Assembly: GCA_027596945.1 (NCBI GenBank)
Contig: JADGJH010000024.1
Coordinates: forward strand, 1 to 41,185
Reading direction: 5' to 3'
DNA: 41,185 nt
Source: Physocladia obscura
Taxonomy: Eukaryota > Chytridiomycota > Chytridiomycetes > Chytridiales > Chytriomycetaceae
Both the position numbers and the translations under genes were made by a program. The notes under the pieces are model-generated. The model was not told where the DNA came from. It was given only the letters and a program-made list of their open reading frames with translations, and made no database searches. Each line of letters begins with the position of its first letter. Within the stretch, counting starts at the first letter, position 1. Shown piece by piece: positions 20,021 to 31,383 of this stretch.

Positions 20021-22618
20021 ATGATAGGAAACACAAACACAAATGTCGCTGCAAATTACGTAGCATCTGTATACGTTGCGCCGCCAAAACCAACATCCAG
20101 TGGCGCGACGAATACAAACTCGGCATTTTTTAACGCGCGTGCTTCCTTCCAAGCCTCTTCAATCCAATTGCCCAAACGACCAAGCAATGCGTTTGTTATG
20201 CCGACGCCAGCCCCAGTACCGCTGTCCCAACAGTCGTCGTTTGTTTCAGATCCTGAACTTGCAAACACATCGGCTGCACTCGCTGCCAAATTTCCTCATT
20301 TTTCCACTTCTGAGGTGAATTTGAGTTTATCCACCCTCATTATGTCTACTGATGCTTTTTTTTTCAAACAAAAACACAAACTACCAAAATATTCGTCTCT
20401 ACTGGGTGTCCATATTTCACAGAATATCCGCCGATCTTGATCCAGAAGCTCACGGTTGGATTCATCAGTCTGATCTCGCTTCAGTTTCCAACAAAGCCGG
20501 CGAATCTGCGCCCTCTGTTATTGAAAAATTAACGAGACTCGGATTATTTGTCTCAGGGGATGTTGTAACGCTGGAGGCGTTGTTGGCGGTATATTACGCT
20601 TGTATTTTTTTTTTGTCCATGTTTCGCTGTTGAGCAAACGGAAATACAAATCATTTAAAGGCTGTCAGCGAACTTTGTCGAGATAAGGGAATAAGCGCGA
20701 CAGCAAGCAAAGGCAAAATTGTTTTGCATGGCTCTACTAGCGAAAATACGACACATATTATTAACGAAGATGAGAAACAATCTTTTGTTGAACACATCAA
20801 CCAAGTGCTTGCGAGTGACCGAGATCTTGGTGCTCGTCTGCCAATCGATTCAATGACAATGCAAATTTTTGCCGAAGTTAAAGGTAAGTGAATTTGTTGC
20901 TATGACCTTGAAATTTACATATATAATCAATAAGATGGTCTTATCTTGGCGAAACTTATCAATGACTCTGTTCCAAATACTATTGACGAGCGAGTGCTAA
21001 ATGTCAGCAAAAAATAAAACGGTAATAGTTTGCGCAGAAGATATAGCAGCAAAAAACAAAATATTTACTTGCGAAATAAACAGCTTTTCAAATGACTGAA
21101 ATCAACAATATCGTTGTTAACAGCGCCAAAGCTATTGGCTGCAGTGTCGTAAATATCGGGGCGCAAGATTTCATTGAAGGGCGCGAACATTTGGCCCTTG
21201 GATTGATTTGGCAGATTATTAAAATTGGTTTACAAGCTCGCGTTGACATCAAATACCACCCAGAATTGTTCCGACATCTTGAAGATGGTGAATCACTGGA
21301 GCAATTTTTGAAATTACCTGTTGAACAGATTTTATTGAGGTAGTTCAATTACCATTTGAAAAGTTAATAACTTTAGTGGAGATGTCAAGGTTTGAACCGC
21401 TGTATTTTTTTCTTTTCGTTTCAGAACCTAAATCGAATTGCAGGATGGCGAAAACTACACTGTTCTTCTTGCTCAGCTGGCTCCGCATTTGTGTGACCGA
21501 TCTCCACTTCAAACTCGTGATCTTTTGCATCGTGCAGAATTAGTCTTGTCAAACTCTGTGCGAATGAATTTAAACCCTAAAACGTTGGTCGAAGGAAACA
21601 CACAGTTGAATTTTGTTTTTGTCGCTAATTTATTCAACAACTGGCCTGGACTTGAAAAATTGTCTGACGCCGAAAAGGCAGAACTAGATGACAGTTTGTT
21701 AATTCTGAAGGAACTCGTGAAGCTCGAGGTTTCTAGCAATTTCCGGTTATTTTTTATTTATTTTTTGGGAACTCAAAAAACTCCCTCTTTTTTTTTAATT
21801 TCAGCATTTGCTTTTTGGTTGAACTCACTTGGTGTCGACCCATTTGTCAACAACCTGTTCGATGATTTGCAGGACGGTCTTGTTTTGTTGTAGGTGATTG
21901 ACAAAGTTCGTCCAGGTTTTATTGATTGGAGAAAAGTTAACAAGCCAGGACCAATTACATCAAGATTCAAACAAGTTGAAAATACAAATTATGTGCTTGC
22001 GCTTGGCAAGGATCTGAAATTCTCACTTGGTGTTCAAGGCAGTGATATTACTGATGGGGTTAAAAATCTGACTTTAGGTAAGTTTTGCAGACAGTTTTTT
22101 TACTCTGGCAATGACAACCATCACAAAAAAAAGGTTTTGTCTGGAGTTGATGAGAGAGCATATTATCCAAACTCTTAAGTCATTGTCTGGAAGAGGGAAT
22201 GAAATAAGCGAGTCTGATATTATTGCTTGGGCAAACAACACAGTCAAGCTTCGCGCGGGCAAATCAACAACTATTTCGCTATTTAAAGATCCGGGTTTGG
22301 CGAATGGAGTGTTTTTGCTTGATTTGTTGAATGGAATTCAGAAGGGAGTTGTTGATTACAGTATGGTTGGACCTGGCAGAACAGAGAAAGACGCACTTTT
22401 GAACGCAAAGTATGCAATCAGTATTGCAAGAAAGCTAGGTGCAACTATTTTTGTGCTTCCAGAAGATATTGTGGAGGTTAAGCCAAAAATGGTAAGATTA
22501 GGAACACATTTTTTTTCCTACAAAATATTAATTGATTATGCTTGGAAAAAAAAAATAGATTCTTGCATTTGTCGGAACTTTGATGGCGTTGGATAAAAGT
22601 GGCGTGCTGAATCATTGA
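20021..22618 (+). pseudogene. SAC6: Fimbrin/plastin actin-bundling protein, reading frame disrupted
   Basis: The full fimbrin order is visible: a disordered head, KFPHFSTSE, an EF-hand-like region (SADLDPEAHGWI), then CH domains in two actin-binding modules (HINQVLASD, DGLILAKLINDSVP, IGAQDFIEGREHLALGLIWQ, DGENYTVLLAQL, FWLNSLGVDP, SLFKDPGLANG, IARKLGATIFVLPEDI), ending at 22618. Exons recognised: about 20423-20588, 20661-20883, 20935-21021, 21084 to about 21389, 21444-21728, 21805-22077, 22134-22491 and 22559-22618. Lesions: TAA at 21015 where Leu is expected; TAG at 21341 in place of the conserved Trp of LLRW-FNYHLK; about 20 bp missing before NFSGDVK (21369); a 1-bp deletion near 21695; TAG at 21891 in place of a Gln; a 1-bp deletion near 22147. 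The join between the head and EF-hand exons is also unresolved. Neighbouring genes are intact, so I favour a recent pseudogene over poor sequence. Confidence 0.72.
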
Positions 22619-22781
22619 TTGATTCTTAAGTTGGGCCGATAGCCTTTTTTAAATTATGTTTGATTTTTGGTTTATGTGCAAAAATTGTTTTGTTTTGTGA
22701 AGGAGATTGGTTTGTATTGAAAAGTTGTCGCCGGGGGTCGGCGATGCCAAAGCAGTGGGGAAGCTTATTACTTCATTGAAA

Positions 22782-24635
22782 ATGCTTGATGAAATCCGGC
22801 GCACGCACACCAACAACAATAACAATACCAACAATAACAATACCAACAATAACAATAGCGGCAGCAGCAGCAGCCAGCGTAAAGATGCTATTGATTTGCG
22901 CTATGACGAGAACGAAGCACTGCAGAAACTGCTTGGAATATATGGTGAGTGACCAAGTGAGGTGGGTTATAATGCTTGCTGAGCTGGCTTCACTTTAGGG
23001 AATCACGCGTACGCTGCATGCACCGGCATTGTACGGCTGCGACGTATTGCAATGCAGCATGCGCAGATGGCCGTCAATCTTACATCCCAGGCGAGAGTGA
23101 TGGAAGAGTTTCTGGCCGAATCATTGGCTTCAAAACGAACTGCATCAGCAACGACTAATACGCCCGCAGCACCCGGAGTAAGTACCAATCAGCAGCAGCA
23201 ACAACACAATCGGCAACAGCAGCAGCAAAATCAAAGACCGGTGAATCGAGCCGTTCGTATCAATGCTCTTTACGAAGGCAATCACCAACACCAAACATCT
23301 CCCACGTTGCCATCCGGCGATCGGAACAATGAAAACACTGCCAACAACAAGAAAAACACCATTGGAGGTAACAATTATATTCCCACTGCACCCGAGCCCC
23401 GTTTGCGCCGCAGCAAAAGTGCAACGCGAATTCTCGAAACATCCAACTCGACCTCGACCTCGAATTTACATTCGCTTTCACCTACTTCGCCATTATCACC
23501 GTCGTCAATTTCGCAAGTCCCACTCGCCTCGACGTTCAAAAGACTTTTTTCGTCAAACTCGGTTAATATTGAGCCGCCAACACCTATGTCTTCAAAGCAC
23601 CCACATCATACGTCTCTAGACCCTCTGGCAATGAAACTCGAACAGATGCGACATCGAAGTCTTTCCCGTAAATCTTCGCGTCCCGTTTCTTTTCCTATTC
23701 CCGACAATGATCCACAGTCAAATAATGTTAATATTGCTGCCACCTCCACGATCACCGCAACGACGGCCAAGAATAACAATAGCGCTAACGAACATAACAA
23801 TGCCAACATTAACCCGAAAATTGGAATCATTCCATCGCTTAGATACAAAGATTTTCTGGAGAGTCAAATGAGACGCAGCGGTATGGAGCCTGCAGCTGCA
23901 GCTGCAGCTGTGTATTTATCGCAACAATCATTATCTTTGACTCCTGATGCCTCCGAATCATCTATTCGCTTGGAACAGGTTTCTCCTATCGAAGACACAC
24001 AAGGAACAGAGGAAGTAGAAAACCCCATCAATGTGAACCAAACGCCATTGTTTTCTGTGAAAACAAATTTGGGAAAACTGTACAACAGTGGAGATTTTCA
24101 ACAAGTTACTCATGATTCATGGCTCGAACCAATTGCGACGCCTAACCAGCAGCAGCAGCAGCAGCAACAAACAGAAGTTTTTGAAATAAAAGGAAGTTCC
24201 CTAAAAAATCACCATAGTGATGATACAAGGCAAATTGCCCGCGATTCATGGGACGACTCAATTCAAATGCAGAGTCAGCAACAGCAACAGCAACAACCGC
24301 AACAACAACAGAACCAGCAACAGCAGCAACGCGAGATGCAGAATATGCAATCATTAAGGCCAACCAGCATCGCTGCAAGCAGTACAAACAGTGTAAATAT
24401 TTCAGGCAGTGTACCACCCTCGTCGCTGAGACGAGTACGCTCAATAAGTGGAAACTTGAAGGAAGATATTAACCAAAATGCAAAAGCCCTCATGGCTAAT
24501 ATCAAGAAAACATGGCTTAAACCTACAGAGCCAAAAGTGGGAGTTATCAGTAATCGACAGTTGGGAGTCTCTTCAGCAACTGGAAACATTGGATTTCTGC
24601 AGACAGCAGCTCCTTGGAGCGGAGAAAAATCTTGA
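22782..24635 (+). CDS. Helical-head/disordered-tail family protein 3 (2 exons, 599 aa)
   Basis: Exons 22782-22944 and 22999-24635; the 54-bp intron (GTGAGT...TTTAG) splits a Gly codon at the position shared with members 1 and 2. The head reads EALQKLLGIYG before the intron and N-H-A-Y-A-A-C-x-G-I-V-R-L after it, followed by a long helix (QMAVNLTSQARVMEEFLAES). The tail is Asn/Gln/Ser-rich with several poly-Gln runs. Islands are FKRLFSSNS, PSLRYKDFLESQ near residue 331 (matches member 1) and SWLEPIA...EVFEIKG (matches member 2). The start at 22782 is the first in-frame ATG; the frame stays open upstream to about 22701, so an upstream exon is possible. It begins 163 bp after the end of the fimbrin locus. 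Function unknown. Confidence 0.7.
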
Positions 24636-24817
24636 TAAAATACAGATTTGATGTTTTTTGGATGCAAAGGGACGTTTTCTGATGTTAATTTACTGGAAAT
24701 ATTATTATTTTTTTCATTGCTTTCCTATTAATATGTGAATATTAATTTAAATATCCACCGTTTTTTTTTCTTTGAGGAAAGCCGTGTATTTGACAAAAAT
24801 AAAAAAATATGTATGTA

Positions 24818-27800
24818 TTACGGAAACTTCCATGCAAAAACCATATTTCCATTTGCTAAACCAACAACTTTCCCTCGGGCAAAACGGACTCGCGCCGCAA
24901 ATTGAGGCAAACGAAAAATTCGCTTTCCATCTGAAAAAATGAAGCCACCTCTAACCATCAACCCTTTTGGGCGATGGTATTCTTCTGAAATATTTGCTCC
25001 GTCAACTATAGACCAACCCATGAATTTTTCTTCAAAGTTCTTCACAGTATCCCATCCTACTTGACTCATATTTACCACTACCGCATCGCAGTCATTTCGA
25101 AACTCAACATCTCGTATCCATTTGGAGTCGGTTTTAAAACTATGCACAATTTTTCCTAAAGCTACATCCCATACTTTAACCGATTGATCTCTTGACGTTG
25201 ATGCGGCCAAAGACTGATCAGATGAAAAACAAACAGAAGTTACAAAATCTTCATGTGATAGCAGTGTTTTCAGACAATATCCTGTTTCAACTGACCATAT
25301 TTTTACGCTCTTATCATTGGAGCCACTTATTACAAGTGAATTGTCGGAGGAAAATCGTACAGTTTTAACATAATCTTGATGTCCCTGCAAAGTTTGAAGG
25401 CATTTGCAAGATTTAAGAGACCATAACTTCACAGTTTTATCTCGAGATGCAGATACCAACAGCAAATTATCTGATGAAAGGCAGACATCATTGACCCAAT
25501 CAATGTGGGATTTTAATGTTATAAGACAATCTCCAGTTTCAATTGACCAAATACGCACAGAATTGTCTGTTGAGCCAGAGCACATAATTGATTCATCTTG
25601 GGATATGAAAACCGACGTTACATTGCCAAAATGTTTCTCCATAATGTTTGTTGACTTTGCATTGGCAGGCCAAACGTTGATTGTTTTGTCGTAAGAGGCG
25701 CTGGCAAAAGTTAATCCAGAGGGACTAAAAGCCACTGAACTTATCCAGAAGGTATGTCCTTCCAATGAAGACAAGCAATCACCCGTTGCAACACTCCAAA
25801 CATTTACCAGATTATCTTTTGATCCAGATACCAGTGTTTTTGAATCGGGACTAAATGCAACACCCAATATTTCATTTGTGTGTTTGTATAACGTACTGAT
25901 ACATTCTCCTGAGTCAAAATCCCAGATTTTAACTGATGCTTGTAAATCTCCAGATGCAATCAGTTTGTTATCACTAGAAAGGTCAATACATCGAAATGCA
26001 GTACTATCGGAAAAATAAACCTTTTCAAGTTCGCCCGTATTCACTCGCCAAACAATTATTGTTTCCACAGAACCCGCAGCTGCTACTAGCATACCATCAA
26101 CTGATACTTTAATTTGATTCACGATTGCTCCAAGTCCAATTAATGTTCTCAAACAGTTCCCAGTAATAAGTGACCACACTTTTACAGTTAAGTCAACTGA
26201 GCCTGTCAAAATATATTTGTCTGTTAAGGCTACGGTATATATACGTTTTGAATGTCCATTCAACGTTAAAATACATTCGCCAGTTGACTTTTTCCACACT
26301 TTGGCGCAATCACGCCCTACAGATGTTATTATTTCTTCATTTTTCGAGAGAGAAATTTGAGTTATTGTTCTAATATGGCTAGTAACAATTGTGGAGACAC
26401 ATTCGCCTGTTCCTGCATTCCACAGTTTGATAGTTGAATCTTCTGCAGATGAAACAATCAATTTACCACTTTGACCAAATACCACAGATGTTACTGGTTC
26501 AGTATGACCTTCAAAAGTCAGAGGTCCAAGCGTTTTTGATGCTCCCACACTAACAAATGGATCAGATTGTTTGTGATATTGTTCATATAGCACGCATTTA
26601 TGAGGCAGCATCAGCAAAACGGTTTTATAAATTTGAAGTGGGCACCATAAAAGCAAAAGACGGTAATTTATAACCACTTTTTTTCCGTCTTGCAAGCAGT
26701 CTTTAATAAAACTTGTTTCTTTGTTTTCTGGAACAGAATCAATAGCTTCGAGCCCTTTCGCAAACGAGAAAATGGCCATGTTGAGTTTTCCCAAAATCAA
26801 ACATGCTTCAATAAAATTGAGTAACTTTTTCTTGCAGAATTCAAGCAGCAAGAAAATCAGCATCTCTTGATTGGAGCAAGATATTAAATGATCGGCCCAA
26901 AATATGCAAGCATATGCAAGCTCACTTGAAATGGCAGAAATACTTCCACTTGTCGCGTGATACTCTTCGAAAGAATCGAGTTTCGCCATATTTTCGTCCA
27001 ATTCTGAATTCATAATTTCGAAGCACGACTTTGCAAGTTGCTCATTGATGAAAACCGTGTCAACAAAAAAAACTCCGCTTCGCTTGATATCACTCAGAAA
27101 ATCTTTTAGGCTTTTGTGAATAACTGAAACAACTCCGTGTTCAATTTTGAGTACAGCCCGAAGCTATTGCATTAAAAAATAATTATTAACAACTAAAAAT
27201 CNNNNNNNNNNAACAAACACCAAGAAACTTAATATAATGTACTTACTTTCCCAATTACCAAGCCAGTTTCGTTTGCAGTCAGATTTCCAAGAGATATAAG
27301 GGTTCCAATCGAAACCGGTTCTTTAATTGTCAAAATCGTTCCTATAACGCGTCTAAAGGAATCAATCTCACTCACATTGGCTGCACCATATTCGCGATTC
27401 AAAATTAGCGAGTAAACACTGTCCGGTCCGCTTTCAAACTCATGAATCTGAGTGAAGATACTTTTCGGAGACGTGTTAGGACTTTTTAAAAGGAATTCGC
27501 ATGCATTGCGTGCATATATGAATACGCCCTGAAAAATATCAACTCAGTACTGAATAAAGGAGAAATACAGACGACAATACCCAACCTCGGATTTTTGCAA
27601 AAGTGTGTCAACGCACGCAACCATCTCATCATCAGATGCAATTTTTTCGTCAGAGGCGTTCCACATATTCTTAAGTTTTGCCGTGATAAATGTTTTGACG
27701 TCAGCCAAGTTTTCTTTGCTTGTTGGCTTGAGCACAAACGGGTCAATTGATTTCAGGCTTTCGAAAATGTCAAGGTCCGGCCGTCCAGTGGCAAAAACTT

Positions 27801-29714
27801 TGACGAAATCGGGCAAAGCTTTACATGAGTGCGTTAGAATCAACAGCAAATTGTGTCGTGTTTTTGGATCGCATTCATCTAGTGCGTCAATTATGAGGAG
27901 AATATTACTGTTTTTTTTTACTTGGGAATCGGTCTTGAATGTGCTGAAGCCGTCTACAATGAGAGATTTGAATGCTTCGACTGGATTCGAGAGAATGCTG
28001 ATTTTTCCGCCATCAGTACGTTGCTTGTCTTTTGCCATTTCCAAATGCAGGTGTGCCTTGATCTCTGGAAATTGATTGCAGAGATTCCACGCCATTGAAG
28101 AAACAATTTTAACAACGCTGTTTTTTTGCTCGTCATTGTGTTTGCAAAAAAAGATGGATCCAAGGGTATAATTCGGCGGCGGACTCTTGCTGACTTTATA
28201 AGCAATCAAACTCTTTCCAGTTCCAGCGCCAGCGCAGAGCCATAAAAACGGTTCATTTGAGACTTGCCATTCGGAAAATACATCATTAATCCATTCACGC
28301 GTCCCTTTCACGTATTCAGATACATAGTTGTCAATATCGCTTGTAAAGTCAACAGGCTGCAGCCAGCTCTGAAAAGGGTCTGAAAGCTGTGAGATTTTCT
28401 GATTAGAAAATCGTGGAATGCGAGACTCAATTTGACCAGAAATTGTATTCATTGCCGAGTTCCATTCGACTGACGGCGGAAGGCTTTCTTTGAAGTCAAT
28501 ATACAACAAGCCAGCTGTAATAAGAAAAGGCACAGCCATATCTGGCGATTCTAGAATCTGTGTGATGTTATCGGAATCCAAAAACATTCGTGTGGGAATT
28601 AAAGGCTTTTTCAGGTCTGCAGCAAATTTAATTTCGCGCATGCAGTTCGGTGAAGTCTAAATGAAGGATATAGTTAATATATATATATGCTATCACAGAA
28701 ACTGCAAAAGCTTGTTGTTATACCAAATAAAATTTCGATAAACACACAATAACAACATCACTCTTAACGACACCTTCGACCATTGAAGAGTAGATATCTG
28801 TATCCATTTCGCGTTCATCCAACCAGATTTTTAAATCCTTGAACCTGTTCATCAATTCTTGGTACAGAAGTTTTACTTGTTGTTTGGTTCCCCATCTAAA
28901 TTTCATGATATATTTTTTATCGCTATATGGTACCTGTATTCTTACGACAAATAACTCACGAGTAAGACAGCATCACATCAAATCGTTTTTCCGTGGAAAT
29001 ATCAAGAACACGGTCGGATGGCGCGTTGAAAGTATTTGCACCCGGACGATGCGCAAGATTAATGATTGACTGAGATTGCTTTGCTGGAATCGAAACAACA
29101 AAAACTGTTGGACGCGATCCGGTCGTCGATTCACGCGAATGCAAATCTTCCAATGCGGAGTCGCTGTTCAGAACCGTTTTGACACCGTCTTCATCGTATT
29201 GCAGCATATAATTGCAGATTTCTGGAAAACATTTCTCCACCTGTCGCCACAGGTTCAATTTTTGAGTGATCCCAATCAATTTGAATTTTACCTCATTACG
29301 CAGCTTCGAAATCACCAATTTTTCGATTTCCAGAACCAGCGGCTCCTTGCCGTCGCATATGATTTTGATTTTATGCGGATGAAGTGCAATTTCGAAACGC
29401 AGATCCTGATTGATGTCCACATTTGCGAGAATGTTTTTGAGCTTCGAGTTTGGCGTTGGTTTCAACTTGTGAGGAATAAAGCCGTCTTTTCGGTACGAGT
29501 AGATAATGTCGAATGCAGAACTTGAAAGGTCGAACGCAACCTGGATCTATAATAGCTTGAATATTAGTATTCTGTGCCAAAAATTGTTCCTGGTTGAAAC
29601 CTCATTTTTCAGTTCGCTGACTAGGAGCTGATTAATGGTGACTTCCACGACATCGTCATCTTCTCCCCCAGCTAGCCATATGGAGAGTGTAACTGGCGTG
29701 GCTTGGAGCACCAT
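24818..29714 (-). CDS. TIR-NACHT-WD40 NOD-like receptor (6 exons, 1523 aa)
   Basis: Exons on the minus strand: 29714-29601, 29546-28960, 28895-28724, 28656-27586, 27528-27247 and 27163-24818; introns 54, 64, 67, 57 and 83 bp; all GT-AG and in phase. Residues 1 to about 215 hold two ubiquitin/PB1-like modules. A TIR domain follows (about 225-315: FDVMLSYSWG, KIWLDEREMDTDIY, VVIVCLSKFYL). The NACHT NTPase has Walker A GAGTGKS (434-440) and Walker B LLIIDALDE (544-552). A helical linker (about 740-955) precedes about 11-12 WD40 repeats (about 961-1470). In fungi, NACHT-WD40 proteins (HET-E/HET-D type) detect non-self with the WD repeats and trigger cell death or immunity through the N-terminal domain; that role here is inference. 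The last intron contains a 10-N gap that does not touch coding sequence. The position of the usual TIR catalytic Glu appears to be Ser (DIYSSM). Confidence 0.9.
27202..27211. other. Assembly gap (10 N)
   Basis: A run of ten undetermined bases inside the last intron of the NLR gene. A fixed 10-N run usually marks a scaffold join of unknown size, so the intron may be longer than drawn. Confidence 0.95.
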
Positions 29715-29859
29715 GATCGTTTTGTTGATTAATTTCCGACGCTTTTTTGGCCTCTGATTTAAAGATCCTCATTTATTTTTGTAGCTATCGTATATATTTT
29801 ATTGTCTAATACCCGATTTGATTAATTCATCATTTTTACGTATTTTATTATCAAAATTA

Positions 29860-30205
29860 GTTTTGATTTGTTATACTCGCGAGATTCACTCATTGAAATG
29901 ACTACGCTTGGAGCTCCAAGAACAAGCATACCAACAGGATTTTTACACATCCGACGCGTCCGCCTAAAATATAGCGTCGAGAGCCGGTGTATTAAGAAAC
30001 CTTGCAGCGCGGACATTTTTACTCACATCGCTAAAGAGTATCAATATGATTGTGCCACCTCCGCCATCAGACACACTACAACTACTCAGAGTCCAACTAA
30101 ATTCGCCAGACACGCCAATCTCACCGGCGCCTTACATATTTTTGCATATATATACATCGCCATTGCAGCTGCCACTCCTTTTCAACTAATTGCCGTGTCA
30201 TCGTC
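29860..30205 (-). pseudogene. Decayed third copy of the multipass membrane family
   Basis: The minus strand carries scattered matches to paralogs A and B in the right order. First KGVAAAMAM (identical to paralog A), preceded by TGA at 30184-30182 exactly where A has Trp. Then SKNVRAARFLNTP (A: EKNDRAAKILESP). After a shift of frame, KNPVGMLVLGAP and SMSESREYN (A: NPIGMLILGSP, MSEKREY) follow. The membrane segment between them is largely gone. Only the C-terminal third is present; the 5' end abuts a foldback element. It lies just upstream of the NLR gene, in the same orientation. Confidence 0.75.
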
Positions 30206-30209
30206 ATTG

Positions 30210-30406
30210 GAGAGATTTTGCAAAATGAAATTCCGTCTGTGAGACCACATGAAGTTCTTAGATTTCCTCTTAATGAAACAAAATCCTTATCAGAAGTACT
30301 TATAAAGGACTTATTCATTTAAGTATTAGGTCAAACTTTGTTTTAAGGAATTTCTTATGGTCTCACAGTGAATTCTCACAAGGAATTCCATTTTGCAAAA
30401 TCTCTC
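30210..30406. repeat. 197-bp foldback (MITE-like) element
   Basis: The two ends are imperfect inverted repeats of about 60 bp: the left end starts GAGAGATTTTGCAAAAT, and the right end is its reverse complement. A second matched block, TGTGAGACCA, lies inside with a small offset. The centre (about 30294-30330) is also palindromic. ATTG flanks both sides (30206-30209 and 30408-30411), a possible 4-bp target duplication with one extra T on the right. No coding capacity. It looks like a non-autonomous DNA transposon or foldback element, possibly inserted into the decayed membrane-protein gene. Confidence 0.6.
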
Positions 30407-30834
30407 TATTGTCTTGTCAATTTTTTTTTTTTTTTTTCGTCCATCTTAGTTCATGTCTTGGCTGTTTTTCGGCTCCCCAACCCTTGGCTGTTTGATTTGA
30501 GGTTGATTTAAAGTAAGAAAAACTTTCTGTAAGCTCTTGGCCAAGACTTGATTGAATATTTTTCCCGACGCGATATGTTGCGTTTGGTCGTAATTTCCGA
30601 CAGCAAAAGCAGTCGAGTTTTGGGAAAAAAGATTATTTGCAAAAATATTCACCCTTTTGGTGAGTCGCGCCTACGGCAGCTGCTCTTCATCAGGCATTCT
30701 TTGTCAAAGGATTTTTTTTTTTTGTTAATTCTGACAATTTTCTCCTGTCATCTAAAATTTTAATTTGAGTGACATAAAAATGCAAGGTTCAAGCAGCCAA
30801 GAACAAAAAAGACACAGCAAAAAAAAAAAAAAAA
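30407..30834. other. Intergenic; weak minus-strand open frame
   Basis: Starts with a long T run (30421-30437). A minus-strand open stretch at 30652-30446 has protein-like composition (NYDQTQHIASGKIFNQVLAK) but no ATG; it could be a terminal exon or a relic. An A-rich tract lies directly before the next gene's ATG at 30835. Confidence 0.3.
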
Positions 30835-31170
30835 ATGCAGTACAAACTTGCGGCCCTTATTTTTGGCTCACTCGCAGTGTCAGTGGCTTCGCAGCAGTCG
30901 ACTGAAGATGCCACTTCATCCACAGCCGACTCCACTCTGTCTACAGCGCCATTTGCGCCTCCAAACACAGTTGCCGCCACGACGCTCACTGCCACTGCAC
31001 CCTCATTGTCCACTATTGCAACAACAGCAACAACGACAACAACAACTAAAACTACTACCACTACTGCTAAGACAGCTGCGGTGACTACAACTGCCTCCAG
31101 CATCTCCGGTGCGGCTCAGAACTCGGCCGCCGTCATTGCTGCTGCATCCGCTCTTCTGTTGCTGCTCTAA
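30835..31170 (+). CDS. Small Ser/Thr/Ala-rich secreted protein, GPI-anchor-like (111 aa)
   Basis: Signal peptide at 1-19 (MQYKLAALIFGSLAVSVAS), then a mucin-like region dominated by Thr, Ser and Ala including long Thr runs, then a C-terminal hydrophobic tail (VIAAASALLLLL) preceded by small residues, the layout of a GPI-anchored cell-surface protein. Likely heavily O-glycosylated. No catalytic domain. Two similar proteins are encoded at 33074-33478 and 40586-40957; shared architecture and composition may reflect common descent or convergence. An A-rich stretch ends directly at the start codon. Confidence 0.75.
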   Translation: MQYKLAALIFGSLAVSVASQQSTEDATSSTADSTLSTAPFAPPNTVAATTLTATAPSLSTIATTATTTTTTKTTTTTAKTAAVTTTASSISGAAQNSAAVIAAASALLLLL

Positions 31171-31383
31171 GCGGAAAAAAAAAAGATGGCCAACTTTAGG
31201 ACGATGTGTTTTGGTTTTTCTCTCTGAAAGCCTCATAATAATTATTTTCCTTTATATGAATTTGAACTTATCGAATAAACTCTCCTTTCGTATTTACCTA
31301 TTGAGCTTATTTACTTGCGTTTCTTTTTCACAGTGAATCATTGCTGAAAGACTCAACTGATAGTGAATCACAAGAGAACTTGA

